This document shows, piece after piece, positions 33,685 to 42,041 of a stretch of DNA of 64,000 nt. The first letter of the stretch is position 1, and each line of letters starts with the position of its first letter. The position numbers were made by a program, and so were the translations under genes. This DNA is from Tessaracoccus sp. OH4464_COT-324. Its GTDB lineage: Bacteria > Actinomycetota > Actinomycetes > Propionibacteriales > Propionibacteriaceae. The notes below the pieces were generated by a model. It had not been told where the DNA came from. It saw nothing but the letters and a program-made list of their open reading frames with translations, and ran no database searches. The stretch spans positions 62,001-126,000 of the forward strand of contig NZ_RQYZ01000004.1 in the NCBI RefSeq assembly GCF_003932855.1. Direction: 5' to 3'.

Positions 33685-34989
33685 ATGGGACTCATCCGCG
33701 CCGCCTTCGACAGCGTAACTGGCAACTTGGCGGACCAGTGGCTAGAAGTTGTGGAGCCCAAGGATATGGGCGACGGCGTTGTCTTCACCAAGGGCGGCCC
33801 CGTCCGAACCGACGGCCGAGGATCCAACCGCAAGGGATCCAGCGACCTCATCTCAGACGGTTCCGTCGTGCATGTCTACGATCGGCAGGCCATGTTCATC
33901 GTTGACGGCGGCCGCGTCCGGGACATGACGGCGGAGCCGGGCATGTACACGATCACTTCCGCAGAGCCGTCCATCTTCACCGGAGGCCTGAAGAAGTCGG
34001 TCTACAACACCTGGGAACGGTTCAAGTTCGGCGGCGCCCCGTCGGGCAAGCAGCAAGTGTTCTATGTGAACCTGCAGGAGATCAAGGGCATCAAGTTCGG
34101 CACCCCCAACGCCCTGAACTACTTCGACAACTTCTACAACGCGGAGTTGTTCCTCCGCTGCCACGGCCACTACTCGATCCGCATCGTCGATCCGCTGCTG
34201 TTCTACCAGGAGGTGGTACCCCGCAACGCGGAGCATCTGCACATCAACGATGTGAAGGAGCAGTACCAGTCCGAGTTCCTGGAGGCGCTGCAGGCGTCAA
34301 TCAACCAGATGAGCGTCGATGGCATCCGCATCTCGCAGATCACCTCGAAGATCACTGAGGTCTCGAAGTACATGCGCGACGCCCTCGACGAGGACTGGAT
34401 GGCGCGTCGTGGCATGGAGATCGAGTCGGTCTCGGTGGCTTCAGTGTCCTACGACGAAGAGTCGCGCAAGCTGATCGACATGCGCAACGCAGGCGCGATG
34501 TTGTCCGACCCGACGGTGCGCGACGGCTACGTGCAGGGGGCCGTGGCACGCGGGCTGGAGGCTGCGGGCTCAAACCCAGGCGGCGCAGGCATGGCGTTCA
34601 TGGGTATGGGCATGGGCATGAACGCCGGCGGCGGCTTCATGCAGTCCGCGATGGACGCCAACCAGCAGCAGCGCATGGCGCAGCAGGGCTACCCGCAGCA
34701 GGGCTACCCCCAGCAGCCCCAGCAGGGATACCCGCCGCAGGGCTATCCGCAGCAGGGTTACCCCCAGCAGCCCCAGCAGGGTTACCCCCAGCAGCCCCAG
34801 CAGGGATATCCCCAGCAGGCTCAGCAGGCGGCGCAATGGCAGTGCCCGCAGTGTCAGGCCGCGAACTCCGGCAAGTTCTGCATGCAGTGCGGGACGCCGG
34901 CCCCGTCAGCCGCCGCCTGCAAGCAATGCGGCAACCAGTTCCAGGGCCCGGTGCCCAAGTTCTGCCCGGAGTGCGGGCAGTCGCAGTAG
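33685..34989 (+). CDS. SPFH-domain protein with C-terminal zinc ribbons (YdjI-like)
   Basis: 434 residues. The SPFH/flotillin-like core covers about residues 30-260 (VYDRQAMFIVDGGRVRDMTA; NAELFLRCHGHYSIRIVDP; SVSVASVSYDEESRKLIDMR). A Gly/Met-rich linker, about nine GYPQQ-type repeats (333-381) and two CxxC zinc ribbons (WQCPQCQAANSGKFCMQCG; CKQCGNQFQG) follow. In B. subtilis YdjI, an SPFH protein of this type, recruits PspA to stressed membranes. The ATG at 33685 has AAAGGAG at ideal spacing. It is divergent from the YdjG/YdjH-like genes. No pspA homologue is present in the window. Confidence 0.88.
   Translation: MGLIRAAFDSVTGNLADQWLEVVEPKDMGDGVVFTKGGPVRTDGRGSNRKGSSDLISDGSVVHVYDRQAMFIVDGGRVRDMTAEPGMYTITSAEPSIFTGGLKKSVYNTWERFKFGGAPSGKQQVFYVNLQEIKGIKFGTPNALNYFDNFYNAELFLRCHGHYSIRIVDPLLFYQEVVPRNAEHLHINDVKEQYQSEFLEALQASINQMSVDGIRISQITSKITEVSKYMRDALDEDWMARRGMEIESVSVASVSYDEESRKLIDMRNAGAMLSDPTVRDGYVQGAVARGLEAAGSNPGGAGMAFMGMGMGMNAGGGFMQSAMDANQQQRMAQQGYPQQGYPQQPQQGYPPQGYPQQGYPQQPQQGYPQQPQQGYPQQAQQAAQWQCPQCQAANSGKFCMQCGTPAPSAAACKQCGNQFQGPVPKFCPECGQSQ
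34683..34826 (+). repeat. GYPQQ-encoding tandem repeat inside the SPFH gene
   Basis: Imperfect 12-24 bp units (CAGGGCTACCCGCAG-like) repeated about nine times encode a Gln/Pro/Tyr-rich linker between the SPFH domain and the zinc ribbons. Such repeats can vary in number between strains without a frame change. Confidence 0.85.
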
Positions 34990-35006
34990 CGCTACACATT
35001 CAGTGA

Positions 35007-35040
35007 GGTGGCCCCCGAAGAAATCGGGGGCCACCCTCGT
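35007..35040 (+). terminator. Stem-loop terminator after the SPFH gene
   Basis: GGTGGCCCCCG (35007-35017) pairs perfectly with CGGGGGCCACC (35025-35035) around a 7-nt loop. The following sequence CTCGTTGTGT is only mildly T-rich. Confidence 0.7.
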
Positions 35041-35258
35041 TGTGTCCCAACGCACGGACTACCGTGGCGGCGAAGCCGCTCGCGCCCCGCGTCGTCGAGC
35101 ACGCCGGCCTGGCCGATTAGGGGCGCTCCCCCTGCGACGACGCAGATCCCGGCCCCGCCCTGAACCGCCCAGCGCTCGTCAGCTCCGCACGCGTAAGCGG
35201 CCTGGCAGGTACTACTACCGGTAGGCTCGGGGCAAAGCCTTTTGTTCGGAGGACCGCA

Positions 35259-36236
35259 ATGCCCCACCTCGACCCCGTCGATGCCCTGCTTCTCGACGAG
35301 TGTCCCACCAGCGCCGAATCCGTCGCCGTGTTCGACGCGCCGGCGCTCGTCGAGCCGCTCGGCGAACGCTTCGGCGATGTCCGCGTGTTCTGCGACGACC
35401 TGCGCGACGCGCGCCTTGTCGACGAGAAACTGCTGGTGGATCACCCCGACGAGATGGGCGGGGCCCAACTGGCCGTCGCGCGGCTGCCGAAGTCACTGGC
35501 CGCGCTGGACGAGATAGCTGTCTCTTCGCTTGGCCGCGACGACGTGCTACTGCTCGCCGGCGGCCGGGTCAAGCACATGAGCCATTCGATGAACAGTGTG
35601 CTGGCCAAGTACTTCACCGCCGTGAACGCGAGCCGTGGGCGGCAGAAGTCACGTGTGCTGCGCGCCTGGGGTCCGCTGGCCGACGTGACCGGAGACTGGC
35701 CGAAGATTAGGAAGCACCCCGACTATCAACTCACGCTGGCTGCGCACGGCGCCACGTTCTCGGGAACCAAGATCGACCCGGGTACCAAGCTTCTGCTCGA
35801 TCAACTGCGGCTCTCCGGTTCCGACGTGCTGGACTTCGGTTGCGGAAACGGCAGCATTGCGTTGTGGCTCGCGAGACGCAGCAACCGGGTGAGCGCTGTC
35901 GATGTCAGCTGGGCAGCGGTGGCTGCCACGCAGATCGGCGCCGCCGAGATGAACGTTACCGTGGACACGATATGGGCGGACGGCACGGCGGGATTCGCGG
36001 ACGGCAGCTTCGACGCCATCGTCACCAACCCGCCCTTCCACCGCGGCACCGCGAAGGATTCGGCCGCAACGCTGGCCCTCTTCGATGATGCCCGCCGCCT
36101 GCTGCGTCCCGGTGGGGAGCTGTGGTGCGTATACAACTCCCACCTGCCCTGGCGCAAGGAATTGAACGTGCGGCTGGGGCGCACGCGCGTCGTCGCGCAG
36201 AATCTGCACTACACCGTCGCGGTCTCGGTGCGCTGA
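35259..36236 (+). CDS. SAM-dependent methyltransferase, RlmG/RsmC-like
   Basis: 325 residues. The C-terminal half is a class I methyltransferase: VLDFGCGNGSIALWLARRSN (motif I, about 188-207) and the catalytic FDAIVTNPPFHRGTA (NPPF, about 258). The N-terminal roughly 170 residues form a non-catalytic duplicated domain, as in RsmC/RlmG enzymes that methylate guanine N2 in rRNA. TTCGGAGGACC precedes the ATG, and TAGGCT at 35221-35226 is a plausible -10. Which rRNA position it modifies cannot be read from sequence. Confidence 0.82.
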   Translation: MPHLDPVDALLLDECPTSAESVAVFDAPALVEPLGERFGDVRVFCDDLRDARLVDEKLLVDHPDEMGGAQLAVARLPKSLAALDEIAVSSLGRDDVLLLAGGRVKHMSHSMNSVLAKYFTAVNASRGRQKSRVLRAWGPLADVTGDWPKIRKHPDYQLTLAAHGATFSGTKIDPGTKLLLDQLRLSGSDVLDFGCGNGSIALWLARRSNRVSAVDVSWAAVAATQIGAAEMNVTVDTIWADGTAGFADGSFDAIVTNPPFHRGTAKDSAATLALFDDARRLLRPGGELWCVYNSHLPWRKELNVRLGRTRVVAQNLHYTVAVSVR

Positions 36237-36327
36237 AGGGCGATGCGCAGATGAGACACAGGGAGCACACAGTTTTCTCACAGCTTCGCTGGGCAAGCTC
36301 GGATTCGGAAAGGCAGAAGGAGAACCG

Positions 36328-37749
36328 ATGACCGACAACAACAGTTGGCTTCTACCCCCTGCGCGCGGCCCTCTCGGCCCGGCAAAGCCCCTGGACCCCG
36401 GCTGGCAGATCCCGGGCACGCAGCCGCCCACGGGCCCGGTCTTCCCCGAGTCGTCACGCATGGAGGCGCCCGCGGCAGGGGCCAACAGCCTGGGCGACGC
36501 GGTCCCGCCCCCCGCTCCCGCCCAGCTGGCGGCCTCCCGCACCGCGAAGCAGGCCCGCCAGTGGGCCACGTTCCAGCAGGCTCCGCAGGGCCAGCCCATG
36601 CTCAATCAACCCCTGCAACCGCAGCCGAGGCTGCTCGCGCCACCGCCGAGGCGGGGCAACGCGTCGAAGGTGGCCGCCGCCGTGGTCGGCGTGATCCTGC
36701 TGGCAGCGGGCGCGGGCGCTGGCTCCGCCGCGCTCACCACCAGATACCTGATGCCGGGCAGCGCATCCTCGGGAACGACCATCTCCGCGGAGGGTCAGCC
36801 CGCTGGCCAGTCCAACCCCAGCGATCCAGACTGGACAGCGGTGGCCGACTCCACGTCGAAATCGGTAGTGGCGATCCAAGCCGTCGGCCCGAGCGGCGGC
36901 GGCTCCGGATCTGGAGTGGTGCTCGACGCCGAGGGCAATATCGTCACCAACAATCACGTCGTGAACGGTGCGACGGCGCTGCTCGTCTCGCTGGGCGAGC
37001 AAAACTACGAGGCGCGGCTGGTGGGCACCGATCCAACGACTGACCTGGCCGTGATCCGCATCGTCAACCCGCCGAACGAGTTGCAGCCCATCACGTGGGG
37101 CGACGGGAACGCGCTGCGCGTCGGGGATCCCGTGATGGCCATCGGCAACCCCCTTGGCCTATCCGACACGGTGACCACCGGGATCGTCTCCGCCCTGGAC
37201 CGCCCCGTGACCACAGAGCTGGTCGACTCGGGCCGGCGCTCCACCACCAGTACAGGGGAGGTGGTGGTCACCGCTGCCATCCAGACCAGCGCAGCCATCA
37301 ACCCGGGCAACAGCGGCGGCGCGCTGCTGAACGCCTCCGGCCAGCTGGTGGGCATCACCAGCTCCATCGCCTCGGTCTCCAGCGACGGCCAGCAGTCCGG
37401 CAACATCGGCATCGGTTTCGCTATCGGGTCACAGCAGACGCGCAACGTCGTTGATCAGTTGCTCATTGACGGCGATGCGGAACACCCGTTGCTAGGCGTC
37501 AAAGCCACTGACACACGCGTCATCGGGCCCCAGGGGGCGAAGTTGGATCTTGTGCTGCCCAACTCGCCTGCGGGCCGTGCGGGCCTGCAGCCCGGCGACG
37601 TGATCACCTCCGTGGCAGGCAGGAAGGTTTCGTCCAGGGATCAGCTGATTGGACTAGTGCGCGCTCAGAAGATTGGCGAAACGATCCCATTGACCTACCG
37701 GCGCGGCGACACAGAGCAGCAGGCGCAGGTAGAGATGCACGCGGGCTGA
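36328..37749 (+). CDS. HtrA/DegP-family serine protease with PDZ domain
   Basis: 473 residues. A Pro-rich cytoplasmic N-terminus (1-110), one membrane anchor (VAAAVVGVILLAAGAGAGSA, about 112-132), a trypsin-like domain with His210 (TNNHVV), Asp239 (TTDLAV) and Ser329 (GNSGGAL), then a C-terminal PDZ domain (about 385-470; SPAGRAGLQPGDVITSVAGR). It is the membrane-anchored, extracytoplasmic quality-control protease type found in actinobacteria. AAGGAGAACCG precedes the ATG. It lies between a methyltransferase and serB, apparently as its own unit. Confidence 0.94.
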   Translation: MTDNNSWLLPPARGPLGPAKPLDPGWQIPGTQPPTGPVFPESSRMEAPAAGANSLGDAVPPPAPAQLAASRTAKQARQWATFQQAPQGQPMLNQPLQPQPRLLAPPPRRGNASKVAAAVVGVILLAAGAGAGSAALTTRYLMPGSASSGTTISAEGQPAGQSNPSDPDWTAVADSTSKSVVAIQAVGPSGGGSGSGVVLDAEGNIVTNNHVVNGATALLVSLGEQNYEARLVGTDPTTDLAVIRIVNPPNELQPITWGDGNALRVGDPVMAIGNPLGLSDTVTTGIVSALDRPVTTELVDSGRRSTTSTGEVVVTAAIQTSAAINPGNSGGALLNASGQLVGITSSIASVSSDGQQSGNIGIGFAIGSQQTRNVVDQLLIDGDAEHPLLGVKATDTRVIGPQGAKLDLVLPNSPAGRAGLQPGDVITSVAGRKVSSRDQLIGLVRAQKIGETIPLTYRRGDTEQQAQVEMHAG

Positions 37750-37762
37750 GGTGCGAGACAGC

Positions 37763-37768
37763 TAGGCT
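37763..37768 (+). promoter_or_regulatory. Candidate -10 element (TAGGCT) for leaderless serB
   Basis: TAGGCT ends 7 nt before the serB ATG. No Shine-Dalgarno lies in those 7 nt (GAACCCC). Confidence 0.5.
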
Positions 37769-37775
37769 GAACCCC

Positions 37776-38642
37776 ATGCAGATCCGCGTGACGCTCGTCT
37801 CACCGAACCCGATTGACGACCGGCTGCTTGACGGCGTCCCAGCCCACTCGGTGACAGCCAGCGAAGAGCCATTCGGGCATGTGCTGCACGCTTTCGCCAA
37901 GTCGGATGACCCGGAGCGGTTGCGCCGCGAACTCACGGCCCACCCGCTCGCGGTGGCCGTCGTTGACGGCCCGCTGGCTCAGCAGGATGCTCAGTTGATT
38001 CTGTGCGACGTGGACTCAACCCTGACCACGACCGAGGCAATCGACCTGATCGCGGAACACGCGGGCCGGGGCGCCGAGGTGGCGGAAATCACCGAGGCTG
38101 CGATGCGCGGCGAACTGGATTTCGAACCGTCGCTGCGCGCCCGAGTAGCGACGCTGAAGGGCCTGCCCACTCGGATCCTCGACGAGGTCTACCCACGGAT
38201 GACGCTCTCCCCTGGCGCCCGCGAACTCGTCACTGCAGCGCACGAGCGGGGTGCGCGGTTCGGCGTGACCTCCGGCGGTTTCTCCCAATTGGTCGGTCCC
38301 CTCGCCGACGAACTGGGGCTCGATTTCTTCTCCGCGAATGAGCTGGGCGTCGCCGTCCGCGACGGCGTGCCTACCCTGACCGGCGAAGTAGTGGGAGCCG
38401 TCGTCGACAGGCGCCGCAAGGCCCGGGATCTGCGCGATTTCGCCCGAGCGTCGGGGGTTCGACTAGAACGGTGCGTCGCCGTCGGGGACGGGGCGAACGA
38501 TGTGGGTATGCTCGCGGCTGCCGGGCTCGGCATCGCCTACTGCGCGAAACCGATGGCTGCCCTGCAAGCGGACGTGAGCATCGATTTCCCGCGGCTCGAT
38601 GCGGTGACGGCCTTCGCTTTCCCCACCGGGGCCGGCCGGTAG
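37776..38642 (+). CDS. serB: Phosphoserine phosphatase
   Basis: 288 residues, HAD superfamily. Motif I is CDVDST with nucleophile Asp78 and acid/base Asp80. GVTSGGFSQLVGPLADELGL carries the motif II Ser and VAVGDGANDVGMLAAAGLGIAYCAKP holds motifs III and IV. It dephosphorylates phosphoserine, the last step of serine synthesis. The N-terminal 70 residues are a short substitute for the ACT-like domain of larger SerB proteins. A leaderless start is likely because TAGGCT lies 7 nt upstream. Confidence 0.95.
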   Translation: MQIRVTLVSPNPIDDRLLDGVPAHSVTASEEPFGHVLHAFAKSDDPERLRRELTAHPLAVAVVDGPLAQQDAQLILCDVDSTLTTTEAIDLIAEHAGRGAEVAEITEAAMRGELDFEPSLRARVATLKGLPTRILDEVYPRMTLSPGARELVTAAHERGARFGVTSGGFSQLVGPLADELGLDFFSANELGVAVRDGVPTLTGEVVGAVVDRRRKARDLRDFARASGVRLERCVAVGDGANDVGMLAAAGLGIAYCAKPMAALQADVSIDFPRLDAVTAFAFPTGAGR

Positions 38643-38686
38643 GCTCGTGGGCGACGAATAGACGAATAACGGAGGCGAGGAGGAGC

Positions 38687-39853
38687 ATGTCCGAGTTGGT
38701 GGCACTCAGACGTCGGCTGCACCAGATCCCCGAGGTGGGTTTGCTGTTGCCCGAGACCCAGGCCGTGGTGCTGGCCGAGCTGGCTGGGCTGCCACTGGAG
38801 CTGACGCGGGGGCGTGAGCTGAGCAGCATCACCGCCGTGCTCCGTGGCATGAAACCGGCAGTCGGCCCGCGACGGGTGGTGCTGCTGCGTGCCGACATGG
38901 ACGCCCTGCCCATCGAGGAGGCCACCGGCCTCGACTACGCCGCCACGAACGGCGCGATGCACGCCTGCGGCCACGACCTGCACATGGCGATGCTGATCGG
39001 CGCGGCCCGCGAGCTGTGCGCCCGGCGCGCCGAACTCGCCGGAGACGTGGTTTTCATGTTCCAGCCCGGCGAGGAATCGGTGGATGGCGCCTCCCATATG
39101 CTGGCCGAGGGCGTGCTCGACGCGGCGGGCACCCGCCCGTGCGCGGCCTACGCCATCCACGTGTGGGCGGGGATGGAGTCGCACGGCGTGTTCACCACAA
39201 AACCCGGCACGACGATGGCTTCCCACGACGTGGTGCGCGTCCGGCTGGTGGGACAAGGCGGGCACGGGTCCGCTCCTCACAGGGCAGCGGACCCGGTGCC
39301 TGCGCTGGCGGAGCTGATCACCGCGACGCACACGATGGTCACGCGGCAGTTCGATGCCTTCGACCCGGTAGTAGTCACCGTTGGCAAGATTGCCGCAGGC
39401 GAAGCCTGCAACGTCATCCCGGAGTCCGCCGAGCTGGAGGCGTCAGTGCGCACCTTCTCCCCGGAGACCCGCGAGCGAGCAATCGAGCGCATCAGCCGGC
39501 TCGCACACGGCATCGCAGCCGCGCACGGGCTGGTAGCCGAGGTGGCGAACACCCAGTCCTACCCACCGACGGTGAATGATGCCGCTGAGGCGGATTTCGT
39601 CGCCGATACGATCTGCGACGTGCTGGGCCCCGAGCGGCACAGGCGCTGGGAGAACTCCCTCACCAGCTCCGAGGACTTCTCGCGGGTACTGCAGGAGATT
39701 CCCGGCTGTTTCTTCGGGTTGAGCGCCTGCCCGCCCGAGCTGGATCCCGCCACCGCACCCTTCAACCACTCCGCCCATGCCCTCTTCGACGACGCGGTGC
39801 TCGCCGACGGCGTGGCGGTCTTCACCGAACTCACGCTACGGAAACTGCGATGA
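38687..39853 (+). CDS. M20-family amidohydrolase (hippurate hydrolase/AmaA-like)
   Basis: 388 residues. Metal-binding motifs of M20D peptidases: VLLRADMDALPIEE, HACGHDLHMAMLIGAA, FMFQPGEESVDGASHMLAEG and the C-terminal FNHSAHALFDD; the dimerisation domain carries QGGHGSAPHRAADPVPAL. It removes an acyl group from an N-acyl amino acid; the exact substrate is unknown. GGAGGCGAGGAGGAG precedes the ATG. The next gene starts with a 4-bp ATGA overlap, so the two form an operon. Confidence 0.9.
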   Translation: MSELVALRRRLHQIPEVGLLLPETQAVVLAELAGLPLELTRGRELSSITAVLRGMKPAVGPRRVVLLRADMDALPIEEATGLDYAATNGAMHACGHDLHMAMLIGAARELCARRAELAGDVVFMFQPGEESVDGASHMLAEGVLDAAGTRPCAAYAIHVWAGMESHGVFTTKPGTTMASHDVVRVRLVGQGGHGSAPHRAADPVPALAELITATHTMVTRQFDAFDPVVVTVGKIAAGEACNVIPESAELEASVRTFSPETRERAIERISRLAHGIAAAHGLVAEVANTQSYPPTVNDAAEADFVADTICDVLGPERHRRWENSLTSSEDFSRVLQEIPGCFFGLSACPPELDPATAPFNHSAHALFDDAVLADGVAVFTELTLRKLR

Positions 39854-40413
39854 AAGAGATCCTCACCTTCCCCCCGATCGAGCAGCGCCCCGACGGCCCA
39901 CCGCTCAGCCCGCGCACGGGCGAGCCCCGGCGTCCGGCGACGATGGTGATCGCGGTGGTGCTCGCCATCGTCGGGGTGGCCGTCGTCGGCTGGGTCTACG
40001 GCTGGCACTGGTTTCGGGCTGCTTTCCCGGAGACCTACCCGGGCTCGGCCCACCTCACCCGGTGGGTGGAGCCCGAACCCGGCGCGTGGGTGTCGCTGAC
40101 CTTCGAGGTGGTCTACGCGGCGCTAGTGGTGCTCGCGGCAGGAGCCATCGGCATCATCGGCTACAACGCGTGGCATGGCCGACGATGGGTCTCGCTGGGC
40201 GCGCTCGCCGCGGTCGCGCTCAATGCGGCGCTGCTGCTGGTCAGCTGGCACGCGCTGATTCCGCTGGGGGTGGCGCTGGGGCTGGTGCTGATGGTGTGGT
40301 TGCCTGCGACGCGACGCTACTTCGATCTGTGGGACGTGGTGCGTGCGCGGCGCCCCGAGCCCTATCGTCGACCCGAGAGGGTGTTTTACGGACGTCTTCC
40401 CCGTTATCAGTGA
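39850..40413 (+). CDS. Integral membrane protein of unknown function
   Basis: 187 residues, with three to four membrane segments: MVIAVVLAIVGVAVVGWVYG, EVVYAALVVLAAGAIGIIGY, then a long hydrophobic region ([33 protein letters not shown]). The C-terminal tail is basic and aromatic (RRPERVFYGRLPRYQ). It overlaps the M20 hydrolase stop by 4 bp and is followed closely by the PemK/MazF-like gene. I do not recognise the family. Confidence 0.75.
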   Translation: MKEILTFPPIEQRPDGPPLSPRTGEPRRPATMVIAVVLAIVGVAVVGWVYGWHWFRAAFPETYPGSAHLTRWVEPEPGAWVSLTFEVVYAALVVLAAGAIGIIGYNAWHGRRWVSLGALAAVALNAALLLVSWHALIPLGVALGLVLMVWLPATRRYFDLWDVVRARRPEPYRRPERVFYGRLPRYQ

Positions 40414-40419
40414 GGTGTG

Positions 40420-40953
40420 ATGAGTTGGCGTGGTCTGCTGAAGAAGGTTGTCGATTTCGGGCTTAGGGAGCTGTTCAAGCCGAGCCCGCAGCGTCGGCGG
40501 GCGCGCGGCGACGAGCGCCCCACCCCCGCTTCCCAGCCAGCCGCCGGCGACGGCTACCCGGGGGATTACCGCGGCAGGCTGCGCCCGATGTACGAGCCGC
40601 ACCCTGACGGGCTGCCCGACCCCGGCGAGGTGGTGTGGACGTGGGTTCCGTTCGAGGAGGACCATTCGCGCGGCAAGGATCGGCCGGTGCTGCTGGTGGG
40701 CCGCGACGGCCCCTGGCTACTCGCGCTGCAGCTCACCAGCCGCGACCACGACCGGGATGCCGCTCAGGAGGCCCGGCGGGGCCGCTATTGGGTGGAGATC
40801 GGCGTTGGAAAGTGGGACCGACACGGCCGGGTCAGCGAGGTCCGCGTCAACCGGATCATCCGGGTGGCTCCCGACGCGGTGCGGCGTATCGGGGCGGTGC
40901 TGGATCGCGCGACGTTTGAGCGGGTAGCGCGGGCCGTAGCAGAGCACTCCTGA
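40420..40953 (+). CDS. PemK/MazF-like protein, no adjacent antitoxin
   Basis: 177 residues. The first roughly 65 residues are a basic, Pro/Arg-rich extension starting with an amphipathic helix (WRGLLKKVVDFGLRELF). A PemK/MazF-like beta barrel follows (DPGEVVWTWVPFEEDHSRGK, then DRPVLLVGRDG), with LQLTSRDHDRD and NRIIRVAPDAVRRIGAVLD at the C-terminus. MazF proteins are mRNA interferases, but this one lacks a neighbouring antitoxin gene and has a long N-terminal extension, so a non-toxin role is possible. ATG at 40420; a GTG directly upstream is an alternative. Confidence 0.75.
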   Translation: MSWRGLLKKVVDFGLRELFKPSPQRRRARGDERPTPASQPAAGDGYPGDYRGRLRPMYEPHPDGLPDPGEVVWTWVPFEEDHSRGKDRPVLLVGRDGPWLLALQLTSRDHDRDAAQEARRGRYWVEIGVGKWDRHGRVSEVRVNRIIRVAPDAVRRIGAVLDRATFERVARAVAEHS

Positions 40954-41039
40954 ATCCGCCCGCCCGGGAACTCGGACGTGAAATCGGTTTGGCCGGACCG
41001 ACTGGCTGCTGCTTGAATAGCCGCCAAGGAGGGCAGACG

Positions 41040-42041
41040 TTGATCACGGTAACAGAGCTCGTCAAGGAGTTTCGCACGAAGGCGCGCGCCATTCGCGCGC
41101 TGGACGGTGTCTCCTTGTCGGTTCCCGGCGGGTCGATCCACGGCATCATCGGGCACTCGGGCGCGGGAAAGTCGACGCTGGTCAGATGCCTGGCGATGCT
41201 GGAGGCCCCCACCAGCGGCACTATCGAGGTCAACGGCAGGGCGTTGACAGAGGCGAAGGCGATCGACCTGCGCCGTGCCCGCCGCCGCATAGGGTTGGTC
41301 TTCCAGCAGGCCAACCTGTTCGATTCCCGCACGGTGCTCAGCAACGTCGCCTATCCCTTGGAGATAGCGGGTATGCCGCGCGAGCAGCGCGAGAAGCGGG
41401 CCCGGGAACTGTTGCGGCTCGTCGGCCTCGGGGATGCCTGCGACGTTCACCCGGCTCAGCTGTCGGGCGGCATGAAGCAGCGGGTGGGGATCGCTCGCGC
41501 GCTGGCCGTGAAGCCTGACGTGCTGCTGTGCGACGAGCCTACCTCTGCGCTCGATCCGCGAACCACGGACGAGATCCTGGACCTGATCACGAGTCTACGT
41601 CGGCCCGACTTGTGTGTCATCGTCATCACCCACGAGATGCACGTGGTGAAACGCATCTGCGACTCGGTTTCGCTGCTGGAGGCGGGCCGCATCGTCGAGT
41701 CCGGTCCACTCACGGAGGTGGTGTCCTCATTGCGGGGCAGATTGAGCCAGCTGCTGCTAGGTATCCCGCCAGGCGGTCCCACGGCGGGTACGCTGGTGGA
41801 TGTGCTGAGCCGCGGGTCGCGCGCGGCGGAACCGGTCGTCGCGCACACCTCGAACCTGGTTGGGGCGGAGTTGGCGATCATCGCGGGCAGCGTCGAGCAC
41901 CTGGCGGGTACCACGTTCTCGCACCTGCGCATCAGCGTGCCGAAAGGCACGGATCCGCATCTGGTGATCGCAAAGTTCGTGGAGCAGGGCGCCGACGCGT
42001 GCCTCACCTCCGAGCTGTTGACGGGAGAGCCCAGTGTTTGA
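41040..42041 (+). CDS. metN: Methionine ABC transporter ATP-binding protein
   Basis: 333 residues from a TTG start at 41040, chosen because AAGGAGGG lies at good spacing upstream; there is no ATG nearby. Walker A GHSGAGKST, signature LSGGMKQRV, Walker B LLCDEPTSALDP and switch His in VITHEMHVVK. After about residue 250 comes the C-terminal NIL domain (GAELAIIAGSVEHLAGTTFS), which senses methionine and feedback-inhibits uptake. It is followed by metI (8-bp overlap) and metQ. No SAM riboswitch was recognised upstream. Confidence 0.95.
   Translation: MITVTELVKEFRTKARAIRALDGVSLSVPGGSIHGIIGHSGAGKSTLVRCLAMLEAPTSGTIEVNGRALTEAKAIDLRRARRRIGLVFQQANLFDSRTVLSNVAYPLEIAGMPREQREKRARELLRLVGLGDACDVHPAQLSGGMKQRVGIARALAVKPDVLLCDEPTSALDPRTTDEILDLITSLRRPDLCVIVITHEMHVVKRICDSVSLLEAGRIVESGPLTEVVSSLRGRLSQLLLGIPPGGPTAGTLVDVLSRGSRAAEPVVAHTSNLVGAELAIIAGSVEHLAGTTFSHLRISVPKGTDPHLVIAKFVEQGADACLTSELLTGEPSV

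Noticed and set aside
40954-41039. SAM riboswitch ahead of metN
   Set aside because: The 86-bp gap has a small TTGGC/GCCAA-type hairpin but none of the conserved SAM-I or SAM-IV core motifs.
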